In this document: positions 55,937-64,000 of the stretch, one piece after another
Numbering within the stretch: the first letter of the stretch is position 1
Layout: every line of letters starts with the position of its first letter
Assembly: GCF_901000735.1 (NCBI RefSeq)
Contig: NC_081544.1
Span: 14,872,524-14,936,523, forward strand
Length of the DNA stretch: 64,000 bases
Source: Corylus avellana
Taxonomy: Eukaryota > Streptophyta > Magnoliopsida > Fagales > Betulaceae
Direction of reading: 5' to 3'
The notes under the pieces: model-generated
What the model saw: the letters and a program-made list of their open reading frames with translations, nothing else
The model's database searches: none
What the model was told of the DNA's origin: nothing
Translations under genes and position numbers: made by a program

Positions 55937-57859
55937 ATGGATCTGAACAAGAAGGGGGTTCTTTTATCTTATGATGGAGAACTAAAAAAAAATGACACCT
56001 TCGGCGACACTACCCTACGCTTGAATTGCCTTGGTTTTGGAGGTGGCGATGCAGGTAGATCTAGGTGTAACCAGAACAGTCTTGGGGTTAACTTCCCCAA
56101 TGCTTTTGATGACAGTTGCCGATTGGTGCTTGGGTTGGGTCCAACACCAAGTGCATACTCTGATAGTTATTACAATGTGGACTTCAAGAAGAACAAGGGA
56201 TTAGCTACAACATTGCCTCAGAGGTTTTCAGCTGGGGGTGATTCAATCCTACAACTCAGTCTTTCCGGAGGTGCTAACGACTCTTCAAGTGTGCTTGATA
56301 TTTCAGTTTCAACAGAGACTGATATTAATAACTTCTCTCTCCGAAACCAAGTATTTGCTGAAGATAATCATCTTATGATTCCTGTTGTTGACGAAGGCTC
56401 TACCTCAGCAAAGAAATCAGGTGGGTATATGCCATCACTTCTTTTGGCTCCAAGAATGGACAGTGACAAGGTTTCGATCCAAACTCAAGTTCTAGAGCTT
56501 GGGGCTAAATCCCAGCCGAGCCATGAACCATCCACTACCTCAGAGTACTCAGTGGGCACTAGCTCTGAGCAAGCAACTACAGGAGCATCTTCTGACCACC
56601 GCAGCAGCAATTTTAAGAAATGCAAATTTTTGGGCTGCACAAAAGGAGCACGAGGGGCATCTGGTCTTTGTATTGGTCATGGGGGCGGACAGAGATGCCA
56701 AAAACAAGGGTGTAACAAGGGTGCTGAGAGCCGAACCGCCTATTGTAAGGCCCATGGTGGAGGCAAGAGATGCCTGTACTTGGGTTGCACTAAAAGCGCT
56801 GAGGGGAAGACGGAATATTGCATAGCACATGGTGGTGGCCGACGATGTGGATATCAAGATGGGTGCAACAAGGCTGCGCGGGGCAAATCAGGCCTTTGCA
56901 TTAGACATGGAGGGGGTAAGAGGTGTAAGGTGGAGGGCTGCACCCGTAGCGCTGAAGGACAAGCTGGTTTGTGCATCTCTCATGGGGGTGGACGCCGTTG
57001 TCAGTACCAGGAATGTACCAAGGGTGCACAAGGGAGCACTGTATTTTGCAAGGCACATGGTGGCGGAAAGCGTTGCATATTTGCCGAGTGCACCAAAGGT
57101 GCCGAAGGGAGCACGCCATTGTGTAAGGGGCATGGTGGAGGAAAGCGCTGCCTCTTTGATGGTGGTGGAATTTGCCCAAAGAGTGTCCATGGGGGCACGA
57201 ACTACTGTGTTGCCCATGGTGGTGGAAAGAGATGCGTCGTAGCAGGTTGCACAAAGAGTGCACGTGGTCGCACAGATTGTTGCGTTAGGCACGGGGGAGG
57301 GAAGCGGTGCAAATTTGAAAACTGTGGGAAGAGTGCACAAGGGAGCACAGATTTCTGCAAGGCGCATGGTGGGGGAAAGAGATGCACATGGGGAGAGGGA
57401 AAATGCGAGAAATTTGCAAGGGGCAAGAGTGGTCTTTGTGCTGCTCACAGTAGCATGGTGCAGGAGTGGGAGGCAAACAAGGGAGGCCTAATTGCACCAG
57501 GGCTCTTCCATGGTCTTGTATCTGCTGCTTCAATTTCAGGAAGCAGGTTTGGGAACACTAGTTCTTCCTCCAGAGTTAGTGTTGCCCCGAACTGCATTGG
57601 GTCGTTGGAAAAGCCGGGGAAAAAGCAACATCTCATACCCCCGCAGGTGTTGGTTCCTTCATCAATGAAGTCATCAAATTCAAGTTTCTTGAGTGCTGAG
57701 AAGGCAAGGGGGGGAGGGATGGATGGGCAAGGCATTGGCATTGACAATAATGGTGGGAGCAAAAGCTTTGAGTTTATGGTTCCGGAGGGGAGAGTCCACG
57801 GTGGGGGTCTCATGTCATTGTTTGGGGGTAATCTGAAGAATGCAATTGATGGGATATAA
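55937..57859 (+). CDS. WRKY19-like Cys/His-repeat protein (no WRKY domain)
   Basis: A single exon encodes 640 residues starting MDLNKKG; the ATG is in good context (A at -3, G at +4). Residues 1-228 are Ser/Asn-rich and mostly disordered, with the conserved LRLNCLGFGG block near residue 30. Residues 229-504 hold eleven tandem units of about 25 residues, each C-x4/5-C-x9-C-x2-H followed by GGG, such as KRCLYLGCTKSAEG then YCIAHGGG. The unit is that found N-terminal to the WRKY domain of Arabidopsis WRKY19 and in related plant proteins of unclear role; Cys and His spacing suggests metal binding. No WRKYGQK heptapeptide is present, so the name WRKY is by similarity only. The C-terminal 136 residues are Gly/Ser-rich. 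It is probably nuclear, possibly a regulator; this is inference. The frame is intact and looks functional. Confidence 0.9.
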   Translation: MDLNKKGVLLSYDGELKKNDTFGDTTLRLNCLGFGGGDAGRSRCNQNSLGVNFPNAFDDSCRLVLGLGPTPSAYSDSYYNVDFKKNKGLATTLPQRFSAGGDSILQLSLSGGANDSSSVLDISVSTETDINNFSLRNQVFAEDNHLMIPVVDEGSTSAKKSGGYMPSLLLAPRMDSDKVSIQTQVLELGAKSQPSHEPSTTSEYSVGTSSEQATTGASSDHRSSNFKKCKFLGCTKGARGASGLCIGHGGGQRCQKQGCNKGAESRTAYCKAHGGGKRCLYLGCTKSAEGKTEYCIAHGGGRRCGYQDGCNKAARGKSGLCIRHGGGKRCKVEGCTRSAEGQAGLCISHGGGRRCQYQECTKGAQGSTVFCKAHGGGKRCIFAECTKGAEGSTPLCKGHGGGKRCLFDGGGICPKSVHGGTNYCVAHGGGKRCVVAGCTKSARGRTDCCVRHGGGKRCKFENCGKSAQGSTDFCKAHGGGKRCTWGEGKCEKFARGKSGLCAAHSSMVQEWEANKGGLIAPGLFHGLVSAASISGSRFGNTSSSSRVSVAPNCIGSLEKPGKKQHLIPPQVLVPSSMKSSNSSFLSAEKARGGGMDGQGIGIDNNGGSKSFEFMVPEGRVHGGGLMSLFGGNLKNAIDGI

Positions 57860-58590
57860 ATTCAAAAGATGTACATTTTTTATGTTGTGAATTAGGGAGA
57901 TTTCAATGGTGAATTGTGCATAAGGTTGGATATGCTTGTAACGTTCAAAAGACTCATAAAATAGTTTGTGTCAATGAATAGGGTTTTTATGTTGTGCTTT
58001 TATTTTTTTTATTTTTTTTTTTTATTTTTATTATTTTTATTTTATTTTATTTTATTTTTTTTATTCTTTCAACTCTGCTTCGCTCTCTCCAAACAGCCTA
58101 GAATGCGTGTATGTTTTATTTATTTATTTATTTATTTTTATTTTTTATTTTTTTTAATATGTTTTATTTTGAGCAATATATATATATATATATATAAGAC
58201 GGCGGTATATATATTCACGCCCATTTTGTAAAGGTTGAAAATCGTAGTCCCTAGTTTGCACTGAAAGCTCACCAGAGAAATTATAGCTGCGTCCAATCAA
58301 AGCAAAAGCTTCTTTGTTGTTCAAAGTCCTAGCTTGCTATCTCTGAGGTTTATTACTCTTTTCAAATTTCCAGCTGATTCTCTATTCTTCACATTTCCGA
58401 ATTTCATGAATTTTGTATTGTTTGTTGCTACTCGATTGATTTTCTGTTGATTATTTTGTTGAAATTTTCAGTTGATTCTCTGTTTTTCACATTTCTGAAT
58501 TTCATGAATCTTGTATTGCTTGAATCTTTTATTGTGAGGCTCGATTGAAAGTTCTTTTTTGTTTCTACAACCTAAATTCAAAATCTATCA
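57860..58590 (+). other. 3' UTR of the WRKY19-like gene and T-rich low-complexity DNA
   Basis: The first 100 bp or so after the stop are probably 3' UTR. Then come TTTTA/TTTAT simple repeats (58000-58160) and a TA run (58175-58197). No gene is seen to 58590. Confidence 0.55.
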
Positions 58591-59162
58591 CATGTTCGAG
58601 AAGTTCACCATAAAAACAAGTAAGAAAAGAATGGAAGTTTGGAAGAGAAGAAATGGAAAGGTGAGAAGAAGTTAAGTAACTTCGAGGGTTACTTAACCTC
58701 TTAAGCATGTTCAAGTATGTCAAACTTCAAGTTCACAATAAATAATTGTCTATCAAGATATTGATTACATTCTCATTCAGGCTATTTATACATCCTTCCT
58801 CAACTAATACTTCAACTAATTAAGCTATATTATAACCTTTCTCAACTACTAAACTGTATTATAACCTTCTAAACTAGCTAAATTATATTATAACTGTACC
58901 TATTACACTACTCACCTCTTCAAAGCAGCTTGCCCACAAGGTGCACTTGAAACAAAATGAATTCAGACACGGCTAATAGTCCATTACAAAAGGCACATAT
59001 AACACTCCTCCCTTCTCGAAGCTCTATTGCATGTGCTTGTCTTTATTCTTAGTTGGAACCAGCTGTAAACCATTGTTACCCATAAGCTTCTCTACGATCT
59101 CCATGTGTCCCTCTACTTTAGAAAAGCAATAAACTAGTGTCTGCCTTCACAAGTGTGTCCTT

Positions 59163-60284
59163 TCATCTTCCAATATCAACCGGTTGTTGTGTGCAATTGA
59201 AAGAAAGCTGCCAAAAAACACAATGCAGCTCAAGGCCCAAATGCAGTCCAAAGCTTGACAACTGTGCCCCTTCCATCCCAGTCCACATTCTCTTCTTCCA
59301 GCGCCATCGATGTTTCAAAAAAACAACATGCACATCATCCTCCTTCGAGTATTGAAACACAAACGAACTCCAAGATTCAATCTCAGCCTGCTGTACAGTC
59401 TTTTGCTTCCAACCTATCTTAAACACCCACCACTCATAATCCCAACACATATCCCTCATTAGCACTATTTCCGACTCCAGCATTTTATCAAACACGTAAT
59501 CTTCATCATGATAAGTCTTACCATTATGTTGAAATTTCAAAAATTTGGTGGTAAAGGGGCGGAATTTTTTCAAGAATTTGGTGCTACAAATTGAATTTGG
59601 GATTACCTTCACTTCGATAGATTCTGAGAGGCTCAACTCCTTTTGGCTTGGTTGAATCATTTGGTCGAAGAGATGTTGATTACCTTCAACCGGATTTGTT
59701 TCTTGCATCATCTTGTTTTCTGTTTCTTCTTTTTCTTGATCCAACTTGTCAGTGTCCTTGACTTCTTGATTTGTTTGGTCACACTTCTCTGCTCCTTTCT
59801 TGAATTTTTCTTGGGTCTCTACATTCTCATTCAAACGAGACTTAATTTCTTCTTGCTGTCTCCCAACTTGCTGACCATGATAGGCAAGAGCTACAGTCTT
59901 ACCCCATTGTTGCACTCTTACCTCTTCCTTGCCCACCTCCTGGCTTCTCCAAACAGTCTCCCTGCCTAAAGCTGTAACCATCCCCATCAATTGCTCCAAT
60001 TTTGCTTCCAAGGAATCCATTCTTAACTCTTGGACATTTTCTCGCTGTTGTTGCTGCCACTCTTGCGAAAATTTTGCTTGAAGGGCTTCTACAAATTCTT
60101 CCCATGCCTCAAAATCCGAACTTTTTGCTTTCTTGAACCAAAATAACGCCTCCCCTTCCAGGTAGCATGCTGCTAAGGGCACTCTCCATTGCAAACGTAT
60201 TCGTTCAAAGGAGAAAAATTTGTTGGCATTCCTTACCCAGGCTGATGCATTACGCCCATCAAATTTGAAAAGCTTTACGGCCAT
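59163..60284 (-). CDS. Intact Gag-like protein of the LTR element
   Basis: The frame has 373 codons from the ATG at 60284; it is open further upstream but without ATG. The start MAVKLFKFDGRN, then AWVRNANKFFSFERI, CYLEGEALFWFK and FVEALQAKF form the typical capsid-like retrotransposon Gag fold (residues about 1-95). A charged coiled-coil segment follows (about 95-220), then a C-terminal domain rich in Trp, Phe and His (RWRWKKRMW near the end) that I do not recognise. There is no zinc knuckle, protease or polymerase. No stop or frameshift is seen although the LTRs have diverged, which hints at purifying selection or at an unusually long-lived frame. It could be a domesticated gag or just a surviving transposon frame. 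Genes of host type lie on both sides. Confidence 0.65.
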   Translation of the reverse strand: MAVKLFKFDGRNASAWVRNANKFFSFERIRLQWRVPLAACYLEGEALFWFKKAKSSDFEAWEEFVEALQAKFSQEWQQQQRENVQELRMDSLEAKLEQLMGMVTALGRETVWRSQEVGKEEVRVQQWGKTVALAYHGQQVGRQQEEIKSRLNENVETQEKFKKGAEKCDQTNQEVKDTDKLDQEKEETENKMMQETNPVEGNQHLFDQMIQPSQKELSLSESIEVKVIPNSICSTKFLKKFRPFTTKFLKFQHNGKTYHDEDYVFDKMLESEIVLMRDMCWDYEWWVFKIGWKQKTVQQAEIESWSSFVFQYSKEDDVHVVFLKHRWRWKKRMWTGMEGAQLSSFGLHLGLELHCVFWQLSFNCTQQPVDIGR

Positions 60285-60294
60285 GGAATTGAAC

Positions 60295-60307
60295 GGCTTT
60301 GATACCA
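60295..60307 (-). other. Primer-binding site, initiator tRNA-Met type
   Basis: On the minus strand TGGTATCAAAGCC, one mismatch from the usual TGGTATCAGAGCC, about 8 bp from the LTR and 10 bp before the ATG of the gag frame. Confidence 0.7.
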
Positions 60308-60605
60308 CTAATAACTGTGCTGTTATGGAAATACACTTTAAATGGAACTAAGTAAGAAAAGAATGAAAGTATGGAAGAGAAGAAGTGAGAATCTTTATTG
60401 AACAAATGAGTAACTTTGAAGTTCACAATGAACAATTGTCTATCAAGATTACTTTCTCATTCAGGCTATTTATACATCCTCCCTCAACTAACACTTCAAC
60501 TAATTAAACTGTATTATAACCTTCTCAACTACTAAACTGTATTATAACCTTCTCAACTAGCTAAACTGTTATAATCTAAACTATATTATAACGGTACCTA
60601 TTACA

Positions 60606-61017
60606 AAATTCGTCCAAAGCATTGATGTTTCTACTGGAAAGTGAATCAGCGCAATTCAGATTGTTCTTCGTTTTTGTAATTTGTTTTTCCTCTCTCTCTC
60701 TCTTTCTCTCTCTCTCTTGTTTATTCAACGATTTGTCTCATTTTTCTCTCGTTTAATTCATTAAATTTTCATTTGAAACGACTGGAATTATCAGATCGTA
60801 AGTCTTCTCTCCGTATTACCATGGCATAGAAGAATATAATTTACGCGGGAAATTCAAAATGTTGAAAACCTAATTTCAAAAGCAAAGCCAAAAGCAATTT
60901 ATCCCTAAATTTCACCGAGAGAGAGAGAGAGAGGAAGAAACCTTAGGAGATTTGGCATGAGTCTCAGGCAAAATCACGGAATCTTATTTTCGGAATTGCA
61001 GGAAAACTCAACATCCA
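60606..61017 (+). other. 5' region of the CCCH zinc-finger gene
   Basis: A CT dinucleotide-rich leader (60690-60720) and a GA run (60918-60932) lie here. An acceptor-like TTGCAG at about 61001 suggests a 5' UTR intron ending 17 bp before the ATG. No TATA box was identified with confidence. Confidence 0.4.
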
Positions 61018-62084
61018 ATGGAAGGCTTTTACAGTAACAGCAGCAACTCAAAGCCCCCTGGACTCAGGAGCAACCTAAACGGCAGCGCATCGATGGACAA
61101 CCTGTCGCCTCTTGGAAGAGGCCGCTCCAGCTACTACAACGAGAACATCGACCTCGGAGAGTCGCCGCTCTTCAGGTACCTCCGCGCGGGGTCTCCGGAC
61201 TCCTTCAAGTACGCGCCGCTCTCTCCGGTGGAGAACTTGGAGGTGGCGAGGTCGCCGACCGTCTACTCCACGCCAGTGAAGGTGGAGGAGGACGTAGTGG
61301 TTATGGATGGGATTCTGGTCACCTCGGCAATTCCGGCTGGAAGGTTCGCGAGGTCCGTCACCGTTTCAGGAGGCTCCACGACGTCTTCTTCTTCTTTGTC
61401 GTCTGGTGGGAAGAGTCTCTACAAGACCGACATTTGCCGCTCCGGGGAGGATTCTGGAAGCTGCCCCTACGGCGACAAATGCCAGGTCAGCTCCCCCCAC
61501 CCCCCTACACACTAATTAATCTCTTACTTTGACCGATTATCGGACGGTTCTGATTTCTCATCATGACATCGAAATAGTCATCATCTTTTAATGGCTGAGA
61601 TTTACAAAATTAAAAAATATATATATTTCTTTTAGTTATATAATGCCATTTCTTTTCTTTTTCTTTTTCTTATTTTGTTGGTAGGCATGCAAAAGGATTA
61701 CTTGTATCTGACTGTTAACATACTTTAATAAGGGCATTTGTGTATTTCTGTTGTGATTTTGTAAAGGCACAGACACACAAGCTATACAGTGGCATTGGAA
61801 CAGGAACACACGGGCCAAAGAATCGCTTTGTTTGTCAGTTCATGGCAGCAGCATCTCAAACAGCCTCACCCACCAAAGCAGAATGCAGGAGCAAAAACCT
61901 CTCCACCACTTGTATCACTGGAGCCGACTGGTCTCCCCAAGATGATGGCATTGAGGTTGTGCTGCCACATTCTTCAACTGGAAATCCTCCATCAAGGAAA
62001 GACGTGAATGTCTATGTTGAGAGTGATCTTTATGGTCCTAGGAAGAAAAAGAGATTGCCGGTGTTTGATGAAATTTGCTCATGA
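61018..62084 (+). pseudogene. CCCH tandem-zinc-finger gene (AtC3H14/15-like) with degraded fingers
   Basis: Two exons are predicted: 61018-61485 (156 codons, donor CAG-GTCAGC) and 61767-62084 (acceptor AAAG), giving 261 residues in frame. Exon 1 is Ser-rich and ends in the first half of a CCCH finger: YKTDICRSGEDSGSC then CPYGDKC (Cys140, Cys149, Cys155), but the following FAH block with the His ligand is missing. Exon 2 keeps the family C-terminus, with DWSPQDDGIEVVLPHSS and RLPVFDEIC, but the second finger reads THKLYSGIGTGTHGPKNRF-VCQ, with His, Gly, Asn and Cys where Cys, Cys, Cys and His are expected. Proteins of this family bind AU-rich mRNA. This copy probably cannot bind zinc or RNA in that way. 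The rest of the frame is open, so it may be newly decayed or make a finger-less protein. I label it pseudogene for the finger loss; the expression state is unknown. Confidence 0.6.
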
Positions 62085-62569
62085 TGGTTTCTCAGAACAA
62101 TCTATATACTATACATGCTCTTCTAATATTTGGGCCTCTCAGTTCGTGGGATTAGAATAATCATCCTACACTTATGTGTCGCTTTGCTTTTCTATGACAC
62201 ATTTACTATACTACCTCCTATCAAACAACTACAGTATTATTACATTTGGATGTAGTTCCCCCAAATTCTCTGGATTTTTTCGTCTTTTACATCCCATCCA
62301 TCCTCGATCATCAGCAAACTAATCTGATCAGTTCATAATTTATTTGTCTTTTTAAGAAGTTTGGCTTGCAAAATAAAGTTCCCAATCCTTGGGAGGATAC
62401 GATGGATTGTGGATCTATTTTCTTTTTCAACATCCAAAAAAACACTAGAAGAATGAATGGCGTGGAGACACATGGAAAGGTGAGCCACATAAGCAACAAA
62501 ACCAGCTCCCACTCAGAGTGGCCATCCCATCCAATCCTATCATCCGAAACCCAAAAACCTCATCCAAAA
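62085..62569 (+). other. 3' UTR and intergenic sequence
   Basis: Probable 3' UTR of the CCCH gene, then ordinary intergenic sequence. The frame of the following broken gene is open upstream to 62366, but nothing recognisable is encoded before 62570. Confidence 0.4.
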
Positions 62570-62905
62570 ATGACTCTCTTCCTCTCTCCCTCTCCCCCGC
62601 CCCAATACGCCCACCACCAACACCGCGTTCTACCCAAACCCCAAGCATCATCATTCTCCTCGTTCTTCCAGTCAATACAATCGCACCCTAAATCCACGGG
62701 TGTCGTCGTCATTGGAGCTGGCCTTGCGGGTCTTGCCGCCGCCACCCACCTAAACTCCTGCAACATCCCCTTCCTCCTCCTTGAAGCTTCCGACGCTGTT
62801 GGTTGCTGTGTCTGAATTGACGTCGTTGACTGCTTTCTTCTTGACCACGGCTTCCAAATCTTTATCACTGCCTACCCTAAAGCCCAAAAACTCCTTTGCT
62901 ACCTA
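62570..62905 (+). pseudogene. FAD/NAD(P)-binding oxidoreductase, truncated pseudogene
   Basis: From the ATG at 62570 the frame encodes a Ser/Pro/His-rich N-terminus like a plastid transit peptide (about 40 residues), then VVVIGAGLAGLAAATHLN, the Rossmann dinucleotide-binding motif (Gly49, Gly51, Gly54), and LLLEASDAVG with the acidic ribose-binding residue. Directly after it a TGA stops the frame at codon 82. The next part (FQIFITAYPKAQKLL) is still recognisable, but Gly and Arg positions of the motif are changed to Cys and His. At about 62905 the similarity ends. Amine-oxidase and carotenoid-desaturase-like flavoproteins have this start. The remaining 400 or so residues are missing, so this is a fragment. 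Confidence 0.78.
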
Positions 62906-62907
62906 TT

Positions 62908-63571
62908 GAGACAATTGTCAACCCTGGTAGCAACTTGATTCAAAGCCTATTAAGAACAAAAAAGGATCAGTAGTGACAGACCGTGAGATGCGGGGTGTGG
63001 CGGTCGTGCTACCTCCAATGCCTGAGTGAGAGTTTGATTATGACAAGAGTGATAAAATAAGAAAATAGTGAATAATAATAACAGAGAATAATAAGAGTAA
63101 GAGAATGAGTACGTATCTGTCTTATGGGATGACTCTTCCTTTTATAGAGGTTGTGAGTGATTGAACTCTAGTGGGACTTTCACTTGACTCCCTTGATTCA
63201 TGGGAGTGGTTGAGATCGATATTATCCTTTGAGATAATATGGGAGATTCAAGTAGATAGGATATTATATATTTAGACTCCTTTTGGGAGATATTTAGTTA
63301 ATTGCTCTATGATTTGGGAGATAACCACCCGACCAGGTTGTTGGAAGGATGATCCTACTCCCTTGATTGAGGGGGTACGTGATCATGCATGCACACTGTT
63401 GAGATGTGGCGCGTAACAGCATACTTAGTCTGGTATCTAACATGATCGTATGATCGTGTTTAGATGCCCTAAGCGTTGGGCTCGGGGGCATTGGCATTCT
63501 GGCGAGCCATAGGCTTCTTATTTAAAGTGGGTCTTTGAGTTTGGGCCTTGGGGATATATTTCGTATCAACA
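62908..63571 (-). repeat. LTR of a probable Ty3/gypsy Tat-like element, minus orientation
   Basis: On the minus strand it begins TGTTGATACG at 63571, preceded by a purine-rich tract (AAGGGAATGGTAGGG), has a TATA box CCTCTATAAAAGG (63138-63150), a leader rich in TTATTATT, and a stretch with GCATTGGAGGTAGCACGACC like the R/U5 of Tat LTRs. The left boundary is uncertain; it lies close to the end of the broken flavoprotein frame. Confidence 0.5.
63138..63150 (-). promoter_or_regulatory. LTR TATA box (right-edge element)
   Basis: CCTCTATAAAAGG on the minus strand, about 430 bp from the start of the LTR and 140 bp before the AT-rich leader ends. Confidence 0.5.
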
Positions 63572-64000
63572 GTACCCTACCATTCCCTTAGGTCACTATA
63601 GTGGCCTAATGGGAATAAACAAACTTGTTGTTTTTCCTTGGGCCCGTGGTGGCATTTTGGGCCTGTGAGTGGGTTACCTTTTTCGCCCATCCTCTTTTTT
63701 CAATTTCTTTTTGGCGCTCTTTTCTGGTACCCCCAACCTCCGCGTCTTTAAGGCACGTTATGACTTTTGAGGGACATGACAGGAGCCATAATTACAGAAT
63801 ACGGCGCACGTTATCCGTCACTTGTGGTTGACGCGTGTCAACCCAGGGTTTGCCCCTATGCACACAATCATGAGATGACGGTACGTCTTTTCTATCATCG
63901 TCCTTTCCAAGACGCTTGACTTAATGAGTCCGTGGATCACTGGGACTCTTTGGTGACACATGGCAAGCTTTAGTCTGTACATTGGGGTGATCGTTCTATC
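63572..64000 (-). mobile_element. Internal 3' non-coding part of the right-edge LTR element
   Basis: Starts with the polypurine tract next to the LTR. The remainder is GC-richer than its surroundings and has no clear gene. It continues past the window. Confidence 0.4.

Larger units (their letters stand above)
58598..60605 (-). mobile_element. Gag-only LTR retrotransposon, minus orientation
   Basis: Two related flanks (about 58598-58907 and 60316-60605) share AAGTAAGAAAAGAAT, CAATTGTCTATCAAGAT, CATTCAGGCTATTTATACAT and the end GTACCTATTACA, so they are LTRs of roughly 300 bp. On the minus strand TGGTATCAAAGCC (60295-60307), close to the initiator tRNA-Met complement, follows the 5' LTR. One open frame lies between them. 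The LTRs differ by indels and many substitutions, so the insertion is not young. No target duplication was found. Confidence 0.75.

Noticed and set aside
56549..57813. Several frames of 65-186 codons opposite and beside the WRKY19-like CDS
   Set aside because: They are shadows of the Cys/His repeats, which lack stops in other frames because of their GGN and TGC codons.
1..64000. rRNA genes, host tRNA genes and organelle insertions
   Set aside because: No stretch with their conserved cores was recognised on either strand by reading; a covariance-model search was not possible here.

Overview
The window is plant nuclear DNA from a eudicot, probably a woody one; the species cannot be fixed from the sequence. 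It is AT-rich, has long LTR retrotransposons primed by tRNA-Asp or initiator tRNA-Met, and carries an intron-bearing CCCH zinc-finger gene and a WRKY19-like Cys/His-repeat gene. About 75% of it is transposable-element DNA, and there are three 100-N assembly gaps (8357-8456, 26226-26325, 43901-44000), each inside or beside repeated sequence.

Region 1-26225 is a nest of Athila/Tat-like Ty3/gypsy elements. Family A (LTR about 1.35 kb, TGATAAGTGCC...CACAACA) has a complete copy, A2 (2562-8995, target duplication TGGAT), inserted in the 3' LTR of an older copy, A1 (1-2561 plus 9001-9231). A1 sits in a minus-strand gag-protease remnant, C (9232-11918). C meets a plus-strand element, D (11919-16622), head to head through truncated LTRs. 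A decayed Tat-type gag-protease fragment (16623-18298, minus) separates D from element E (18299-26225). Both LTRs of E carry a solo family-A LTR (19031-20382 and 24619-26008), each with a recognisable 5-bp target duplication. A2, D and E have no polymerase and at most gag-like remnants, so they look non-autonomous.

Region 26326-31091 is AT-rich and holds a CACTA-like terminus with TGACACGTCA-type subterminal repeats, a small fold-back element and otherwise little. Region 31092-36863 is a minus-strand Copia element (target duplication GAATG) with similar LTRs and decayed pol, inserted in a LINE. The LINE (about 30960-43637) is itself split by a solo chromovirus-type LTR (target duplication GAGGT), which contains another solo LTR. 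A miniature TRIM-like element follows its poly(A). After a gap, 5.64 kb of this arrangement recurs almost identically at 44001-49638, either a recent duplication or an uncollapsed haplotype.

Region 49639-64000 is gene-bearing: a PIF/Harbinger-like MITE; the WRKY19-like gene (CDS 55937-57859) with an apparently long intron-containing 5' leader; a minus-strand gag-only LTR element with an intact 373-residue frame; a CCCH tandem-zinc-finger gene whose zinc ligands are largely lost; a broken FAD-oxidoreductase gene; and a minus-strand LTR at the right edge.

The most unusual signals are: arrays of TGCGATCGAGCGCA-like motifs upstream of the TATA box or in the leader of several distinct LTR families; a conserved hairpin plus internal polypurine-tract-like module in elements A, D and E; the near-identical 5.6-kb duplication; and the zinc-finger gene with both fingers disabled.
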